The translations under genes were made by a program, and so were the position numbers. Source: Saprospiraceae bacterium (GTDB lineage: Bacteria; Bacteroidota; Bacteroidia; Chitinophagales; Saprospiraceae). Taken from it: a stretch of 64,000 nucleotides of DNA. Positions 35,830-46,700 of this stretch are shown here, in pieces; positions within the stretch are counted from its first letter, which is position 1; each line of letters opens with the position of its first letter. Under the pieces are notes generated by a model, which saw only the letters and a list, made by a program, of their open reading frames with translations, searched no databases and had not been told where the DNA came from. The DNA lies in the NCBI GenBank assembly GCA_016722295.1, contig JADKGL010000003.1:1-64000 (forward strand), read 5' to 3'.

Positions 35830-37470
35830 TTAGAGCAATGTATTTTGTTTAAAACTATGCTTATCGGGATAATCAGTCGTAAAATGCAAACCCCTACTTT
35901 CTTTACGCATTGAGGCAGAGCGTGTGACTAAATAACCGATGGTGATGAGATTTCGAAGTTCACACAGTTGGGGAGAAAGCACTGTAAGATTATACAGTTC
36001 TTCAGTTTCCGAATAGAGTAAATGCATACGATCCAATGCACGTTTTAACCTCACATTACTACGCACAATACCGACATAGTAACTCATGATATCTTTTAGC
36101 TCTTTTATACTTTGGGTAATCAAGACCATTTCCTTTGGTTCAGTTGTACCGAAGGCATTCCATTCAGGAATTTGAGTATTATAATTGATTTGATCTATGT
36201 GATTTGAAATATCTGTCGCGATGCGATGACCATATACTGCACCTTCTAATAAAGAATTGGAAGCTAAACGATTTGCTCCATGTAGTCCTGTAGATGTGCA
36301 TTCTCCTCCAGCATACAATCGATCTATACTTGTCTTGCCATTTTCATCAACTTGAATACCACCACATAAATAATGGCAAGCTGGTACGACTGGAATCATT
36401 TGTTCAAGTGGATCTATCCCTACAGATTTACACTTATTATAAATAGTGGGAAAATGTTTTATGAATTCTTCTTTATCCAAATGTCTACAATCCAAACAAA
36501 CAAATTCGTCACCACGAGCTTTCAACTCACTGTCAATCGCTCTAGCTACAATATCACGAGGAGCAAGACTTTGTCGATCATCGTATTTTTGCATGAATTC
36601 ATTTCCATCTTTGGATTTTAAAACTGCCCCGAATCCTCTGACTGCTTCAGAAATTAGAAATGAAGGATTATCTCCTGCAGGATTATACAATGATGTAGGA
36701 TGAAATTGAACAAATTCCATGTTTTCTACTACACCTTTAGCTCTATACATCATAGCGATTCCATCACCAGTTGCAATTACTGGATTCGTCGTAGATCGAT
36801 AGATCTGTCCTGCTCCTCCAGTAGCGATCACAGTAATTCTAGCGAGATGAGTCTCTACATCTAGTGATTTTAAATCGAGCAAATAAGCACCATAGCACTC
36901 AATGTCTGGTGTAATACGCGTGACATTATAGCCTAGATGATGTTGGGTTAAAAGATCAATCGCATAGTAATGTTCAAGGATTTTTACATTGGAGAATTGT
37001 GCTACTTTTTCGATGAGCGCTCTTTCTATTTCAGCGCCAGTCAAATCTCGATAATGTAAGATACGAGCTTCAGTGTGTCCTCCTTCTCTAGCAAGGTCAT
37101 AGTTGTTTTTAGCATTATTTTTATCAAAATTGGTTCCCCAATCGATGAGTTCTTGGACTCTTTTTGGCCCTTCTTCAACCACTAGTTTTACAATCTTTGG
37201 GTCGCACAAATCATCTCCTGCATCTAAAGTATCTGCAATATGCTTCTCAAAATCATCTATTTCATGATTCCAAACAGCTGAAATACCACCTTGGGCATAC
37301 TTTGTATTGGTTTCTTCAATATTGGTTTTACTTACTACAGTAATACTTATGTCGGAGCGAAGCTTCGCCAATTGGATTGCTGTTGTCAATCCTGCAATAC
37401 CCGACCCTAAAATCAAAACATCTGATTTGTGCACTAGAACTATTGATTTGAAGTACAAACATAAGACCAT
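35830..37470 (-). CDS. nadB: L-aspartate oxidase
   Basis: This flavoprotein oxidises L-aspartate to iminoaspartate, the first step of de novo NAD synthesis with quinolinate synthase (NadA, not in this window). The FAD-binding GSGIAGLTTAIQLAK lies near the N-terminus. NTKYAQGGISAVW, the active-site block REGGHTEARILHY, FVQFHPTSLY, GAVRGFG-type residues (SEAVRGFGAVL) and GGECTSTGLHGANRLASNSLLEG follow in order. The C-terminal ESRGLHFTTDYP is typical. The ATG at 37470 adds about a dozen residues before the first strand; the GTG at 37434 (VHKSDVLILG) is a plausible alternative start. Total length (546) is near normal. Confidence 0.95.
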   Translation of the reverse strand: MVLCLYFKSIVLVHKSDVLILGSGIAGLTTAIQLAKLRSDISITVVSKTNIEETNTKYAQGGISAVWNHEIDDFEKHIADTLDAGDDLCDPKIVKLVVEEGPKRVQELIDWGTNFDKNNAKNNYDLAREGGHTEARILHYRDLTGAEIERALIEKVAQFSNVKILEHYYAIDLLTQHHLGYNVTRITPDIECYGAYLLDLKSLDVETHLARITVIATGGAGQIYRSTTNPVIATGDGIAMMYRAKGVVENMEFVQFHPTSLYNPAGDNPSFLISEAVRGFGAVLKSKDGNEFMQKYDDRQSLAPRDIVARAIDSELKARGDEFVCLDCRHLDKEEFIKHFPTIYNKCKSVGIDPLEQMIPVVPACHYLCGGIQVDENGKTSIDRLYAGGECTSTGLHGANRLASNSLLEGAVYGHRIATDISNHIDQINYNTQIPEWNAFGTTEPKEMVLITQSIKELKDIMSYYVGIVRSNVRLKRALDRMHLLYSETEELYNLTVLSPQLCELRNLITIGYLVTRSASMRKESRGLHFTTDYPDKHSFKQNTLL

Positions 37471-37629
37471 TTTTAGAATTCGATATGATTTCGTAGCAAT
37501 GAGTTTACATTCAAAATAGGAGAATTCCTATAGAATGGTAATTTGCAACTAGTCACAATTTCATTTTATAGATTATATTTGAGCTCTAATCTACTTTGGG
37601 AAATCAAAAACTTTAAGAAACAAAGCAAA

Positions 37630-38604
37630 ATGAAGCAAAAATCAAGAAGAAATTTTATTCAAAAAACTTCATTAGGAAGTCTTTTATTGCCATCAATATT
37701 ACAGTCTTTACCGATTGAAGAAAAGAAAGTAAAAAATTTTCCAGTAACTATTGCAACATGGAATAACAAAAAAGCAATAGAGGCTTCATGGAATGTCCTT
37801 CATACAGGTGGGTCGGCCTTAGACGCAGTTCATCAGGGCGCAATGATTCCTGAGGCAGATCCAGAAGACACATCGGTAGGTTATGGTGGTTTTCCAGATC
37901 GTGAAGGAAAAGTGACACTTGATGCATCAATTATGGATCAGCATGGCAATGCGGGAGCTGTTATGTTTCTAGAAGGTATAATGCACCCTATATCAGTGGC
38001 AAGAATGGTTATGGAGAAAACACCGCATGTATTTCTTGCAGGATCGGGTGCAAAAGCGTTTGCTTTAGAAAATGGATTTAAAGAAGAAAATTTATTGACT
38101 GAAAAAGCGAGAAGGGCTTGGGAAAACTGGAAAAAGGAATCAAAATATGAGCCAAAGATCAATTTTGAGAGACATGATACGATAGGAATTTTAGCACAAG
38201 ATAGTAATGGAGATCTCAGTGGAGCTTGTAGTACTTCAGGATTGGCATTTAAGATGAGAGGTAGAGTTGGAGATTCACCCATCATCGGGTCAGGACTATA
38301 TGTAGACAATGAAATCGGCGCAGCCACTGCTACTGGATTAGGTGAGGCAGTAGTAAAAAAAGTCGGTGCATTTTCAATTGTCGAAATGATGAGAAATGGA
38401 ATGTCACCCCAAAAAGCATGTGAATCAGCCATCAAAAGATTATTGACATTGAAAAACTATAAGGATCTGCAAGTCGGTTATATCGCCATTAATAAGCAAG
38501 GTGAATATGGAGGATATAGTCTTCAACCAGGTTTTCAATTTTATGTAATTCAAAAGGGAAATGCACTATTGGTGAACTCAAAGTCTTATTTCAAAAACAA
38601 ATGA
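37630..38604 (+). CDS. N4-(beta-N-acetylglucosaminyl)-L-asparaginase (glycosylasparaginase), Tat-exported
   Basis: The Ntn-hydrolase precursor is 324 residues from the ATG at 37630; the open frame upstream to 37543 is not leader-like. It starts with a twin-arginine signal (QKSRRNFIQKTSLGSLLLP). Family motifs are present: GGSALDAVHQGA, SVGYGGFPDREG, MDQHGNAGAVMFLEG, and HDTIGILAQD with the autocleavage nucleophile Thr184. GRVGDSPIIGSGLYVDNEIGAATATGLGE follows it. Autocleavage at Thr184 yields alpha and beta chains; the mature enzyme removes asparagine from GlcNAc-Asn of N-glycopeptides. A Tat signal places it outside the cytoplasm, fitting scavenging of glycoproteins. Confidence 0.92.
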   Translation: MKQKSRRNFIQKTSLGSLLLPSILQSLPIEEKKVKNFPVTIATWNNKKAIEASWNVLHTGGSALDAVHQGAMIPEADPEDTSVGYGGFPDREGKVTLDASIMDQHGNAGAVMFLEGIMHPISVARMVMEKTPHVFLAGSGAKAFALENGFKEENLLTEKARRAWENWKKESKYEPKINFERHDTIGILAQDSNGDLSGACSTSGLAFKMRGRVGDSPIIGSGLYVDNEIGAATATGLGEAVVKKVGAFSIVEMMRNGMSPQKACESAIKRLLTLKNYKDLQVGYIAINKQGEYGGYSLQPGFQFYVIQKGNALLVNSKSYFKNK

Positions 38605-38804
38605 TGAAAATATTATATAAATTATTTTCAAAATATCACCGTCTTTATTATACATAACATGTTGAATATTAATATTTAATATTCCTATTTTTTTATAAAC
38701 TAAGTTTTTACCGCAGAACACATTACGCTATTTTATAATATGTTCATCTCTTTGGCATTTAGTTTGCCATTTAAATATTGGTTCAAAAAAACCAAAACTT
38801 TGTG

Positions 38805-39458
38805 ATGATTCGAATTGGGGTAATAGATGATCATAGATTGTTTGCAAGAGCATTTGTAATACTGCTGGATCAACTTTCTTCCGAGCTTCAACTGAACGTT
38901 GAAAGCAAAGAAATACGCCTTGATGATATCACAAATGGATTGAAAGATTTAGATCTGTTATTCTTGGATTTAGAATTGGACAATCAAGACGGTACTGAAC
39001 TTTTAACCAAATTCAAACTCGACTATCCATTGCTTCGGATTATTATTCTCAGCATGCATTCTGTAGAAAAGGTAATCAGAAATGTAATGAAAAAAGGTGC
39101 CGATGGGTATCTTTCAAAGCGAACTGATCAAGTGGAATTAGTTACTGCCATAAAGAAAGTTATGGATGGAGAAGTATTTTTAGGAGCGGATATCTTACAA
39201 AAGATAACAGAACCTTCAAATCAAAAATCCAAAAATAAAGTAACTCTAAATCGATTTAATGTAAAGATGCATTTAACGAAAAGAGAAGCTGAAATTTTAG
39301 AACTTATTTCAAAAGGAAAATCAAATAAAGACATTGGTGAATTTCTCTTTATCAGTAATGAAACAGTCAGTGTTCATCGTAAAAATTTGATGAAAAAATT
39401 TGATGTTTCAAGTACTTTGGAATTACTAAAAGTTGCAAGTGAATTTGATCTGATTTAA
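38805..39458 (+). CDS. NarL/LuxR-family response regulator (orphan)
   Basis: The regulator is 217 residues from the ATG at 38805 (MIRIGVIDDHRLFARAF); earlier in-frame starts at 38778 (TTG) and 38802 (GTG) are less likely. The receiver has the DDH acidic pair, phospho-acceptor Asp55 (LLFLDLELDNQDG), ILSMHS and the Lys of YLSKRTD. The output domain is a LuxR-type helix-turn-helix (LTKREAEILELISKGKSNKDIGEFLFISNETVSVHRKNL). No kinase gene is adjacent, so its partner is elsewhere. It lies just upstream of the dockerin/cohesin T9SS genes and could control them; that is inference from position only. Confidence 0.88.
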   Translation: MIRIGVIDDHRLFARAFVILLDQLSSELQLNVESKEIRLDDITNGLKDLDLLFLDLELDNQDGTELLTKFKLDYPLLRIIILSMHSVEKVIRNVMKKGADGYLSKRTDQVELVTAIKKVMDGEVFLGADILQKITEPSNQKSKNKVTLNRFNVKMHLTKREAEILELISKGKSNKDIGEFLFISNETVSVHRKNLMKKFDVSSTLELLKVASEFDLI

Positions 39459-39544
39459 AAACTCCCCATTCAAATCATATCACAATAACTTTAATTAAAT
39501 AAGGAACTGCGTAGGCTGTATAAGCTTGCCATTATAAAATCATA

Positions 39545-42500
39545 ATGATGTATTACTTAAAGCCGTTTAACCGATTTATTACCATGAAAAAGGAAAAATT
39601 TACAAAACTATTCCTTGGTCAGTTTAGACTGATGACTCTTGTCTCGTTATTTCTGATCATTTTTAGCCACGTTGAGACTTTTGCACAGTGTACTCTTGCA
39701 TGTGATGACTATGTACAAGTTTCCGTAAATCAAAATTGTGTAGCTACAATTACACCAAAAATTGTGCTTGAAGATTCTTCAATCACATGTACTTATTCTG
39801 TGATTGTATATGATGTGAGTGGAATACCTCTTCCCACACCAGTTGTTAATTTTAGCCATGTTGGTAAAACACTTAAAGTTAAAGTGATAGCCCAAGATGG
39901 AAATTCTTGTTGGGGGAATATCATTGTTGAAGACAAATTTGGTCCAGATATCATTTGTCCAAATGCTGATACTACAAACTGTAATAACTCGACATATGTT
40001 CCTTTATCTCCTATTGTGAATGATAATTGTGGAGGTACTGTAACTAGACATCTTATTTCGGACAATACTGTCAAATATAATTGCGATAGTGTTTATGCGG
40101 GTAAAAGAACCATTGTGTATTTTTATACCGATGTTCACAACAATAGCTCCGATACATGTACACAGATGATTTGGTTTAGAAAAGTAAATCATGCTTTAAT
40201 TGTTTGGCCAAGTGATGCTTTATTTAATTGTAGAGATTACACTTCAACTCCACCGTTGTCAGCAACGGGAGTACCAACGATAGGAGGAATTCCATTATAT
40301 TCATCTTGGGGAATTTGTAATATAGCAATAAGCTTTGAAGATGAAAGAATCAATGTATGTCCTGGTACGTTTAAAGTATTGCGTAGATGGACACTTTTGG
40401 ATTGGTGTAAACCAGCAGGTCAGAATGTTACTATTCATTATCAAATCATTAAAGTAGTTGATGAAGAAGGACCTGTAGTAAGCTGCGCTCCTGATATGAC
40501 AGTAAGCACGGATGTTTGGACTTGTACTGGTACAGCAATTATTGCGCCACCGACCATTATTAGAGAATGTTCTTCAACAACAATGTCAGTTGGCTACAAA
40601 TCTGTAAGTCCAAATGGAGACACAACATTCAATGGTTCAAATACATCCAACATAGTTATTTTAGCAAATGGATTTGTATCAGTATCTAATTTACCAAAAG
40701 GATTAAATTGGGTTATTTTTAGATTGACTGATCAATGTGGAAATTACTCGGATTGTGCGACAGAAGTTCTTGTCACAGATCAGGTGGCTCCAGTAGCTGT
40801 TTGCGACCAAAAGACTGTAGTTTCTTTAACTGTAGACGGTACAGCTAAAGTTGATGCTTTTACATTCGATGACGGATCGCATGACAATTGTGCAGTAGAT
40901 CGATATGAAGTCGCACGTATGGACAATGGTGTTTGGGGACCTTATGCCTTCTTTAATTGCGCAGATATTGGTAAAACAATTATGGTAAGTTTTAGAGTTT
41001 GGGATCAATCAAACAATAGCAATACTTGTATGGTAGAGGTAGTTGTCCAAGATAAAATGGCACCAATTATCTTTTGCCCACCAAATGTTACGATACCATG
41101 TGAAGTAGATGTTACTGATTTAAGCATATTTGGAAAAGTTGTTTTATCTCAAGCAGATAGAAAAAACATAGTAATCAATAATATAAATGTTACATTTAAT
41201 GGACCAGCTATCGATGGTTATGCTTATGATGCCTGTGGAGTGACTATTACAGAATATTCGACTTCATCATTAACTTGTGGGAAAGGAAGAATATTCAGAA
41301 CCTTTACAGCAAAAGATCCAAATGGATTGACATCAACTTGTACTCAAGTAATTACAATTCAAGATTTTACTCCAAATAGTGTAATCGTAAATTGGAATAC
41401 AGTTTCTGATTATTTTAACAATACAACTTGTTTATCAAAACCAGATTTAACACCGGCAATAACAGGTAGACCAACTATCACAAATGCCGATAAATGCAAT
41501 AATATAGCAGTCACTTATGAAGATTTGACGTTTACATTAGAGCCAGACGCATGTTTAAAAATATTGAGAAAATGGTATGTGATTGATTGGTGTATTTATG
41601 ATCCAAATGCTTCTAATCCAGTAGGATATTGGACTCGAACACAAGCAATTAAAATATCTAATTCAGTTCCACCGAACTTTTTATCAAATTGTGCAGACCG
41701 CACCGTAGATGTTTACGGTCCTGGTTGTCAAGGTCAAGTTTCTTTGATAGGACGAGCATCAGATGATTGCACAGATTCAACAGATTTGATATGGTATCAT
41801 GAGGTAGATATAGACAATAATGGAAGTATAGATGCAGCGTATTCTGGTCCAGGTAAGGATGCAAGTGCAGTGTATCCAGTCGGTGAGCACAAAGTAACTT
41901 TTAGAGTAAAGGATAGCTGTGGCAATGAAAAAACATGTAGCTTCAAATTAACTGTTGTAGATCGCAAAAAGCCTACACCGTATTGCATAAGCAGTATTAC
42001 AACTGTAATTATGCCTTCTACAAAATCATTGGAGATCTGGGCTAAAGATTATAATTTAAATAGTGAAGATAATTGTACTAAGAAAGAAGATTTGAAGTAC
42101 TATTTCTTGATCAATGGTCAATACCAATCATCAATGACTTTTACATGTGCGAATATTGGAAAAAATAAAATCAAAATGTACGTTGTAGATCAAGCTGGAA
42201 ATTTTGATTACTGTGAAGTAGAAATAGATTTACAAGATCCAAATAAAACTTGTCCTACAGGTACATTAGTGTCAGGAAAAGTAATTACAACTGATGGAAG
42301 AGGTGTCAACAATGTAAGTATTTCTTGGGAGAGATCAAATCCAGCAGGTACTAATTCAGGAAGTACAAATATTCAGGGAGAATATGCATTTCCTAATATG
42401 ACTCAAGGAATGGATTATGTATTCAGAGCTGAAAAAAATTATGATCATTTGAATGGTGTGTCGACTCAAGATATTCTATTTATTCAAAAACATATTTTAG

Positions 42501-43498
42501 GTCAACAAACTTTTGATACACCATACAAATATATAGCAGCAGATGCCAACAATACGAAATCAATTACAGCAGCAGATTTATCTGAAATTAGAAAATTGAT
42601 TTTAGGTGTAAACAGCAATTATGGAAATAGTCAAAAATCTTGGAGATTTATTCCAGTATCTCATGTTTTTGTTGATCAAACAAATCCTTTTCCTTACCCA
42701 GAATCAATCTCTCGATCCACAGTGAATGGAAATACAGTAAATACTGATTTTTATGCTGTAAAAATTGGAGATATCTCAGGTAATGCAGAAGTTGGAAATG
42801 CAAAAGCTGCTACGACAAGATCAAACGGAACAGTTAAATTGTCAATGCTTGATGCAAGTTTTGAAGCAGACCAAAATGTTATAATTCCAATAACGATTGA
42901 TCAAGATCAGATCATTGGTGGATTCCAAATGGCATTTACATACGGAAATGGCTTAGTGTTTGAAAAAATAACAAGTGATGTGCTCGAGATTAATGCAGAA
43001 AATTATCACACAACTGAAAATAGTTTGCGTATTTCTTATGTAGCAAATCAAAGTGTAAATTTGAAAAAAGGTGAGCAATTAATTACCTTACATTTCAAAT
43101 CAAACACAAAGGCTAATGTATTCAATCAACTAAATATATCTTATAATACTTTGCAAGCTGAGGCCTACAATGAAAATGGAGATATGTATGATATCCGATT
43201 GAATCAAAGAGAAAATACAACTAAGGAATCAGTAAATAGCATGGTTTTATTCCAAAATGAACCCAATCCATTTACAAATGAAACAGTAGTTAAATTTTAT
43301 AATTCTAAAGATCAAGAGATCAATTTTGTGATCTTTGACATCAACGGTAAAGTAGTTAGAAGTATAGAAAAAGAATATAATCATGGAACGCATGAATTAA
43401 AATTGACCAAGAATGAGCTTGGACAAACGGGTGTATATTTCATCCAAATGAACACAAGTGATTTTACAGAAACAAAGAAAATGGTTTTAATCCGGTGA
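39545..43498 (+). CDS. secreted HYR-like repeat protein with dockerin, cohesin-like domain and T9SS type A tail
   Basis: The 1317-residue protein has its signal peptide around residues 14-49 (MKKEKFTKLFLGQFRLMTLV..., ending TFAQC); the ATG at 39584 may be the true start. Residues ~50-900 are HYR-like beta repeats with Cys pairs, each begun by V-x-D-x-x-(A/G/K)P, such as VEDKFGPDIICP, VTDQVAPVAVC, VQDKMAPIIFCP and VVDRKKPTPYC. A carboxypeptidase-regulatory-like segment starts near 905. Two dockerin repeats follow: HLNGVSTQDILFIQKHILG (about 965) and ADANNTKSITAADLSEIRKLILG (about 998-1021), with D-x-N-type calcium loops. A cohesin-like domain (about 1095-1215: VKLSMLDASFEADQNVIIPI, GGFQMAFTYGNGL) and a T9SS tail (NEPNPFTNETVVKFY to KKMVLIR) complete it. 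It carries dockerin and cohesin-like modules in one chain. A terminator follows. Confidence 0.8.
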   Translation: MMYYLKPFNRFITMKKEKFTKLFLGQFRLMTLVSLFLIIFSHVETFAQCTLACDDYVQVSVNQNCVATITPKIVLEDSSITCTYSVIVYDVSGIPLPTPVVNFSHVGKTLKVKVIAQDGNSCWGNIIVEDKFGPDIICPNADTTNCNNSTYVPLSPIVNDNCGGTVTRHLISDNTVKYNCDSVYAGKRTIVYFYTDVHNNSSDTCTQMIWFRKVNHALIVWPSDALFNCRDYTSTPPLSATGVPTIGGIPLYSSWGICNIAISFEDERINVCPGTFKVLRRWTLLDWCKPAGQNVTIHYQIIKVVDEEGPVVSCAPDMTVSTDVWTCTGTAIIAPPTIIRECSSTTMSVGYKSVSPNGDTTFNGSNTSNIVILANGFVSVSNLPKGLNWVIFRLTDQCGNYSDCATEVLVTDQVAPVAVCDQKTVVSLTVDGTAKVDAFTFDDGSHDNCAVDRYEVARMDNGVWGPYAFFNCADIGKTIMVSFRVWDQSNNSNTCMVEVVVQDKMAPIIFCPPNVTIPCEVDVTDLSIFGKVVLSQADRKNIVINNINVTFNGPAIDGYAYDACGVTITEYSTSSLTCGKGRIFRTFTAKDPNGLTSTCTQVITIQDFTPNSVIVNWNTVSDYFNNTTCLSKPDLTPAITGRPTITNADKCNNIAVTYEDLTFTLEPDACLKILRKWYVIDWCIYDPNASNPVGYWTRTQAIKISNSVPPNFLSNCADRTVDVYGPGCQGQVSLIGRASDDCTDSTDLIWYHEVDIDNNGSIDAAYSGPGKDASAVYPVGEHKVTFRVKDSCGNEKTCSFKLTVVDRKKPTPYCISSITTVIMPSTKSLEIWAKDYNLNSEDNCTKKEDLKYYFLINGQYQSSMTFTCANIGKNKIKMYVVDQAGNFDYCEVEIDLQDPNKTCPTGTLVSGKVITTDGRGVNNVSISWERSNPAGTNSGSTNIQGEYAFPNMTQGMDYVFRAEKNYDHLNGVSTQDILFIQKHILGQQTFDTPYKYIAADANNTKSITAADLSEIRKLILGVNSNYGNSQKSWRFIPVSHVFVDQTNPFPYPESISRSTVNGNTVNTDFYAVKIGDISGNAEVGNAKAATTRSNGTVKLSMLDASFEADQNVIIPITIDQDQIIGGFQMAFTYGNGLVFEKITSDVLEINAENYHTTENSLRISYVANQSVNLKKGEQLITLHFKSNTKANVFNQLNISYNTLQAEAYNENGDMYDIRLNQRENTTKESVNSMVLFQNEPNPFTNETVVKFYNSKDQEINFVIFDINGKVVRSIEKEYNHGTHELKLTKNELGQTGVYFIQMNTSDFTETKKMVLIR

Positions 43499-43528
43499 TA
43501 AGGATTGAGTAAATGCAGTATTATTTTG

Positions 43529-43561
43529 CCTGAGTCCGCAGACAGCGGATTCAGGTTTTTT
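43529..43561 (+). terminator. intrinsic terminator after the dockerin-bearing T9SS gene
   Basis: An 11-bp stem (43529-43539 with 43545-43555, one G-T pair) encloses a five-base loop and is followed by six Ts at 43556-43561. It ends the 39545-43498 transcript, so the next gene needs its own promoter, which is seen at 43677-43708. Confidence 0.8.
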
Positions 43562-43676
43562 GTATATATTAAAGTAATTAAATCATAGGAAGACCCCATT
43601 ATTTATCAAATTCAAGATTCAAATACGTCAAAAAGATTGAATTGAATTAAAATATTATTAAAAAACTACATATTCA

Positions 43677-43708
43677 TTGATCTAATTATTAAACTATTTA
43701 TATCTTTG
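43677..43708 (+). promoter_or_regulatory. Bacteroidota-type promoter for the cohesin/SprB-repeat gene
   Basis: TTG at 43677-43679, a 21-base spacer and TATCTTTG at 43701-43708 match the TTG/TAnnTTTG consensus of this phylum. The expected transcript start is about 35-40 bases before the ATG at 43753. Confidence 0.6.
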
Positions 43709-43752
43709 TATGTGTTTTTGTGCGCAAGCATTTGACCAAAAAACAGTAATCT

Positions 43753-46700
43753 ATGAAAAAATTATTTTTTTTATTCTTGATTGGGTTTGCAATATCAGGA
43801 AATAGCCAAGTCAAGGTGAACTTCGGTTCAAATAGTGGAAATGTAGGAGACACCGTTAGTGTAAATATTACCATTGATAATTTTACTCAACTAACTGGTT
43901 TTCAATATAATGTATCATATGATTCATTAGTAGTTCAGTATGTTGGATGGACAGATAGAAATTCTAAAATCAACAATATTTCTGTACAAGATTACGGCAA
44001 TGGTACAAATAGCATATATAAAAATGGACAATTAGGCGTTCAGTGGTTTATTGACTTCCAAGGTACATTAACTATTCCAAATAATGAGACAATTTTATCG
44101 TTGCGATTCAAATTAATTGGAAAACAATGTGATTCATCTTTTATTAAATTTGAAACTAAGCCGTCAAAGGTCGAGTTTCTCGATGCAAATGGAGATGAAA
44201 CGAGTTTTAATCCAACAGGAGGTATCGGAAAAGTAAAAATTAATGGCCCAGGATGTATCAGTGGTGGCGGTGGTGGTGGTGGAAGCACCGATGTCACATT
44301 AATTGCCTCTGAAGAAACTGGTCCAAAAAATGCCGTGACTAAAATTAAAGTTTCTGTTAAGAATTTTAAAAACATAGCTTCTGCTCAAGGAACTATTAAA
44401 TGGGATCCAACAGTCGCCAAGTATGAATACGCTACGGCAGTTGGTATTCGAGGGATCATGTTCCAGCCATTGAGTGATAGTAGTGGTATGCGATATTTAT
44501 GGGATATTGACAGCACTGCTGGAAAGACATTAGCTGACAACTCTGTAATTTTTGAAATTGGATTGCGAGGTGTCGGAGCAGTAGGAAGCATGACTCCTGT
44601 AACATTTGCTAATTCACCGACTGGACAAGAAATAACAGACTATGATCGCAATATTTTAAATGGAATATACCAAAATGGTAAGTATACTATAACCGCAGGA
44701 ACAGTCGAAACTTTAAAATTATATTATCGAGATACATTTGCTAATGAGAATTCAGAATTGTGCATCCCTATATTAGTTGATGGATTTGATTGCATGGAAT
44801 CTTTTCAATTTGCAATTAAATATGACAGCACATTATTGCGATTTTCAAGAATTGATAATACTGCTATAGTGCCTTTTGGAGCAGGTAGAGTCAACATTGC
44901 GAAAGATAGTATTCGAATTGTTTGGGATAAAGACAATCAACCATTTCAATCAAGACCAAATGGTTCACATATCTTTAATATTTGTTTTAATGTTGTGGGA
45001 AAATGTACAGTAGATACAAAACTTTCTATCGTTGGCTTGCCAGGAGGATTAATAGAATTTACGAATTGTAGAGGCGAATTAGCATTTACAAAAGCTGAAC
45101 CTAATATTCAAATTCGTTGTGGTGTGGCTCCTGTTGTTTGTAGAATTGATTCAACAATTGGTATTACTTGTAATGGGGTATGTGACGGTAGAGCAGGCGT
45201 GACATTGTCTGGTGGGTCAGGAGGACCATTTACTTACGAATGGTTGAGAATATCTCCACCGCCTTCGGGTGTCGTGAGCACAGTACAAGATCCGATTGGC
45301 TTATGTGCAGGAGACTATAGACTCCGATATCGCGATGTAAACAATGCTAATCTTCAAGGTCAATGCCCTTTGATTACGATTGATGATGTAACTCCGATTA
45401 TTTGTAGTGCAAAGATTACTCATGTCAGTACTCAAGGTGGAAGTGATGGAAAAATAGATGTAACCGTAACTGGTGGAACACCTAATTATACTTATATGTG
45501 GACAAGATTAAACTCAACAGTAGTGCTCCCAACTACAGAAGATTTGTCAAATCGCACACCAGGTACTTATATATTGAAAGTAACAGATTCAAAAGGATGT
45601 ATGAAATTAGATACATTTAAAATTGATCCATTTACGCCTCCTACAAGTGTAGCTATAGTTGAAGTTGATTCAATCAAATGTTTTGGTGAATGTAATGGTA
45701 CTTTAAACGCCAATGGTACAGGACCAATCCCTTATACGTTTAAGTGGAATGGGCCTAGTGGAATGATTACAACAAATCCTGCAAGGAACTTATGCGCAGG
45801 TTCTTATACAGTTACTATCACTGATGGAAATGGCAACACTGCTACCTCATCATATATTTTAACTCAACCTTCAGCCATAAATATCCAACAAGTAAGCATG
45901 ATTACTTCTGAAGTAACAGTTACTGGAGGAAGTCCACCATATCAGATCTCGTGGAAAAATGCTCAAGGACAGGTAGTAGGAACTGGCAGTGCACCAAATC
46001 TACCAGTTGGCACATACAATGTCATGGTTGCTGATCGAAACAACTGTATGCAGAATATTGAGATAATAGTAAAACCTACAGGTACTGTCGATACATTAAA
46101 AGTAAGACTTGCTATTGACCCAAAACAAAATGGTGGAGCAATTAGCTGTAAAGGATCTTGCGATGGAAAAATAATCGCTACAGCAACCGGCGGGAAATCG
46201 CCATATAATTATAAGTGGTCTCATAATGCAAATTTAAATTCAACTATTGCATCTGACCTTTGTCCTGGGACTTATAGAGTGACAATTACTGACAATGCAG
46301 GTACAACTGCAGTCTCTAGCAATTTGGTGATTTCTGACATCGCAGGAATTTCAATTTCTGTTAAGAGAATTACTTGTACTTCAGATAATACAACAAATGA
46401 TGGATCTTATGAAGCCATTGCTACAGGAGGGACAAAACCGTATACTTATAGATGGTGTAGTGGTGAGATAACTGCAACCGCAACAGGATTGCCATCAGGA
46501 GCTTGTAATGTAGTTGTAACTGATCAAAACGGATGTACATCATCAGAATCATTCACTGTGTGTATCACTGGAAGTCCAGATATCAACTGTTATACTGGTC
46601 GCTTGACTATTTCTCCTAATAGAGATGGATACAATGACTTTTTAGAAATATCTTGTGTGAAAGATGTAGAAAATGTATTATATATTTATAATCGATGGGG

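Noticed and set aside
44263..44283. Glycine run in the cohesin protein as a repeat-driven frameshift site
   Set aside because: The frame is intact on both sides; it is simply a flexible linker between cohesin-like domains.
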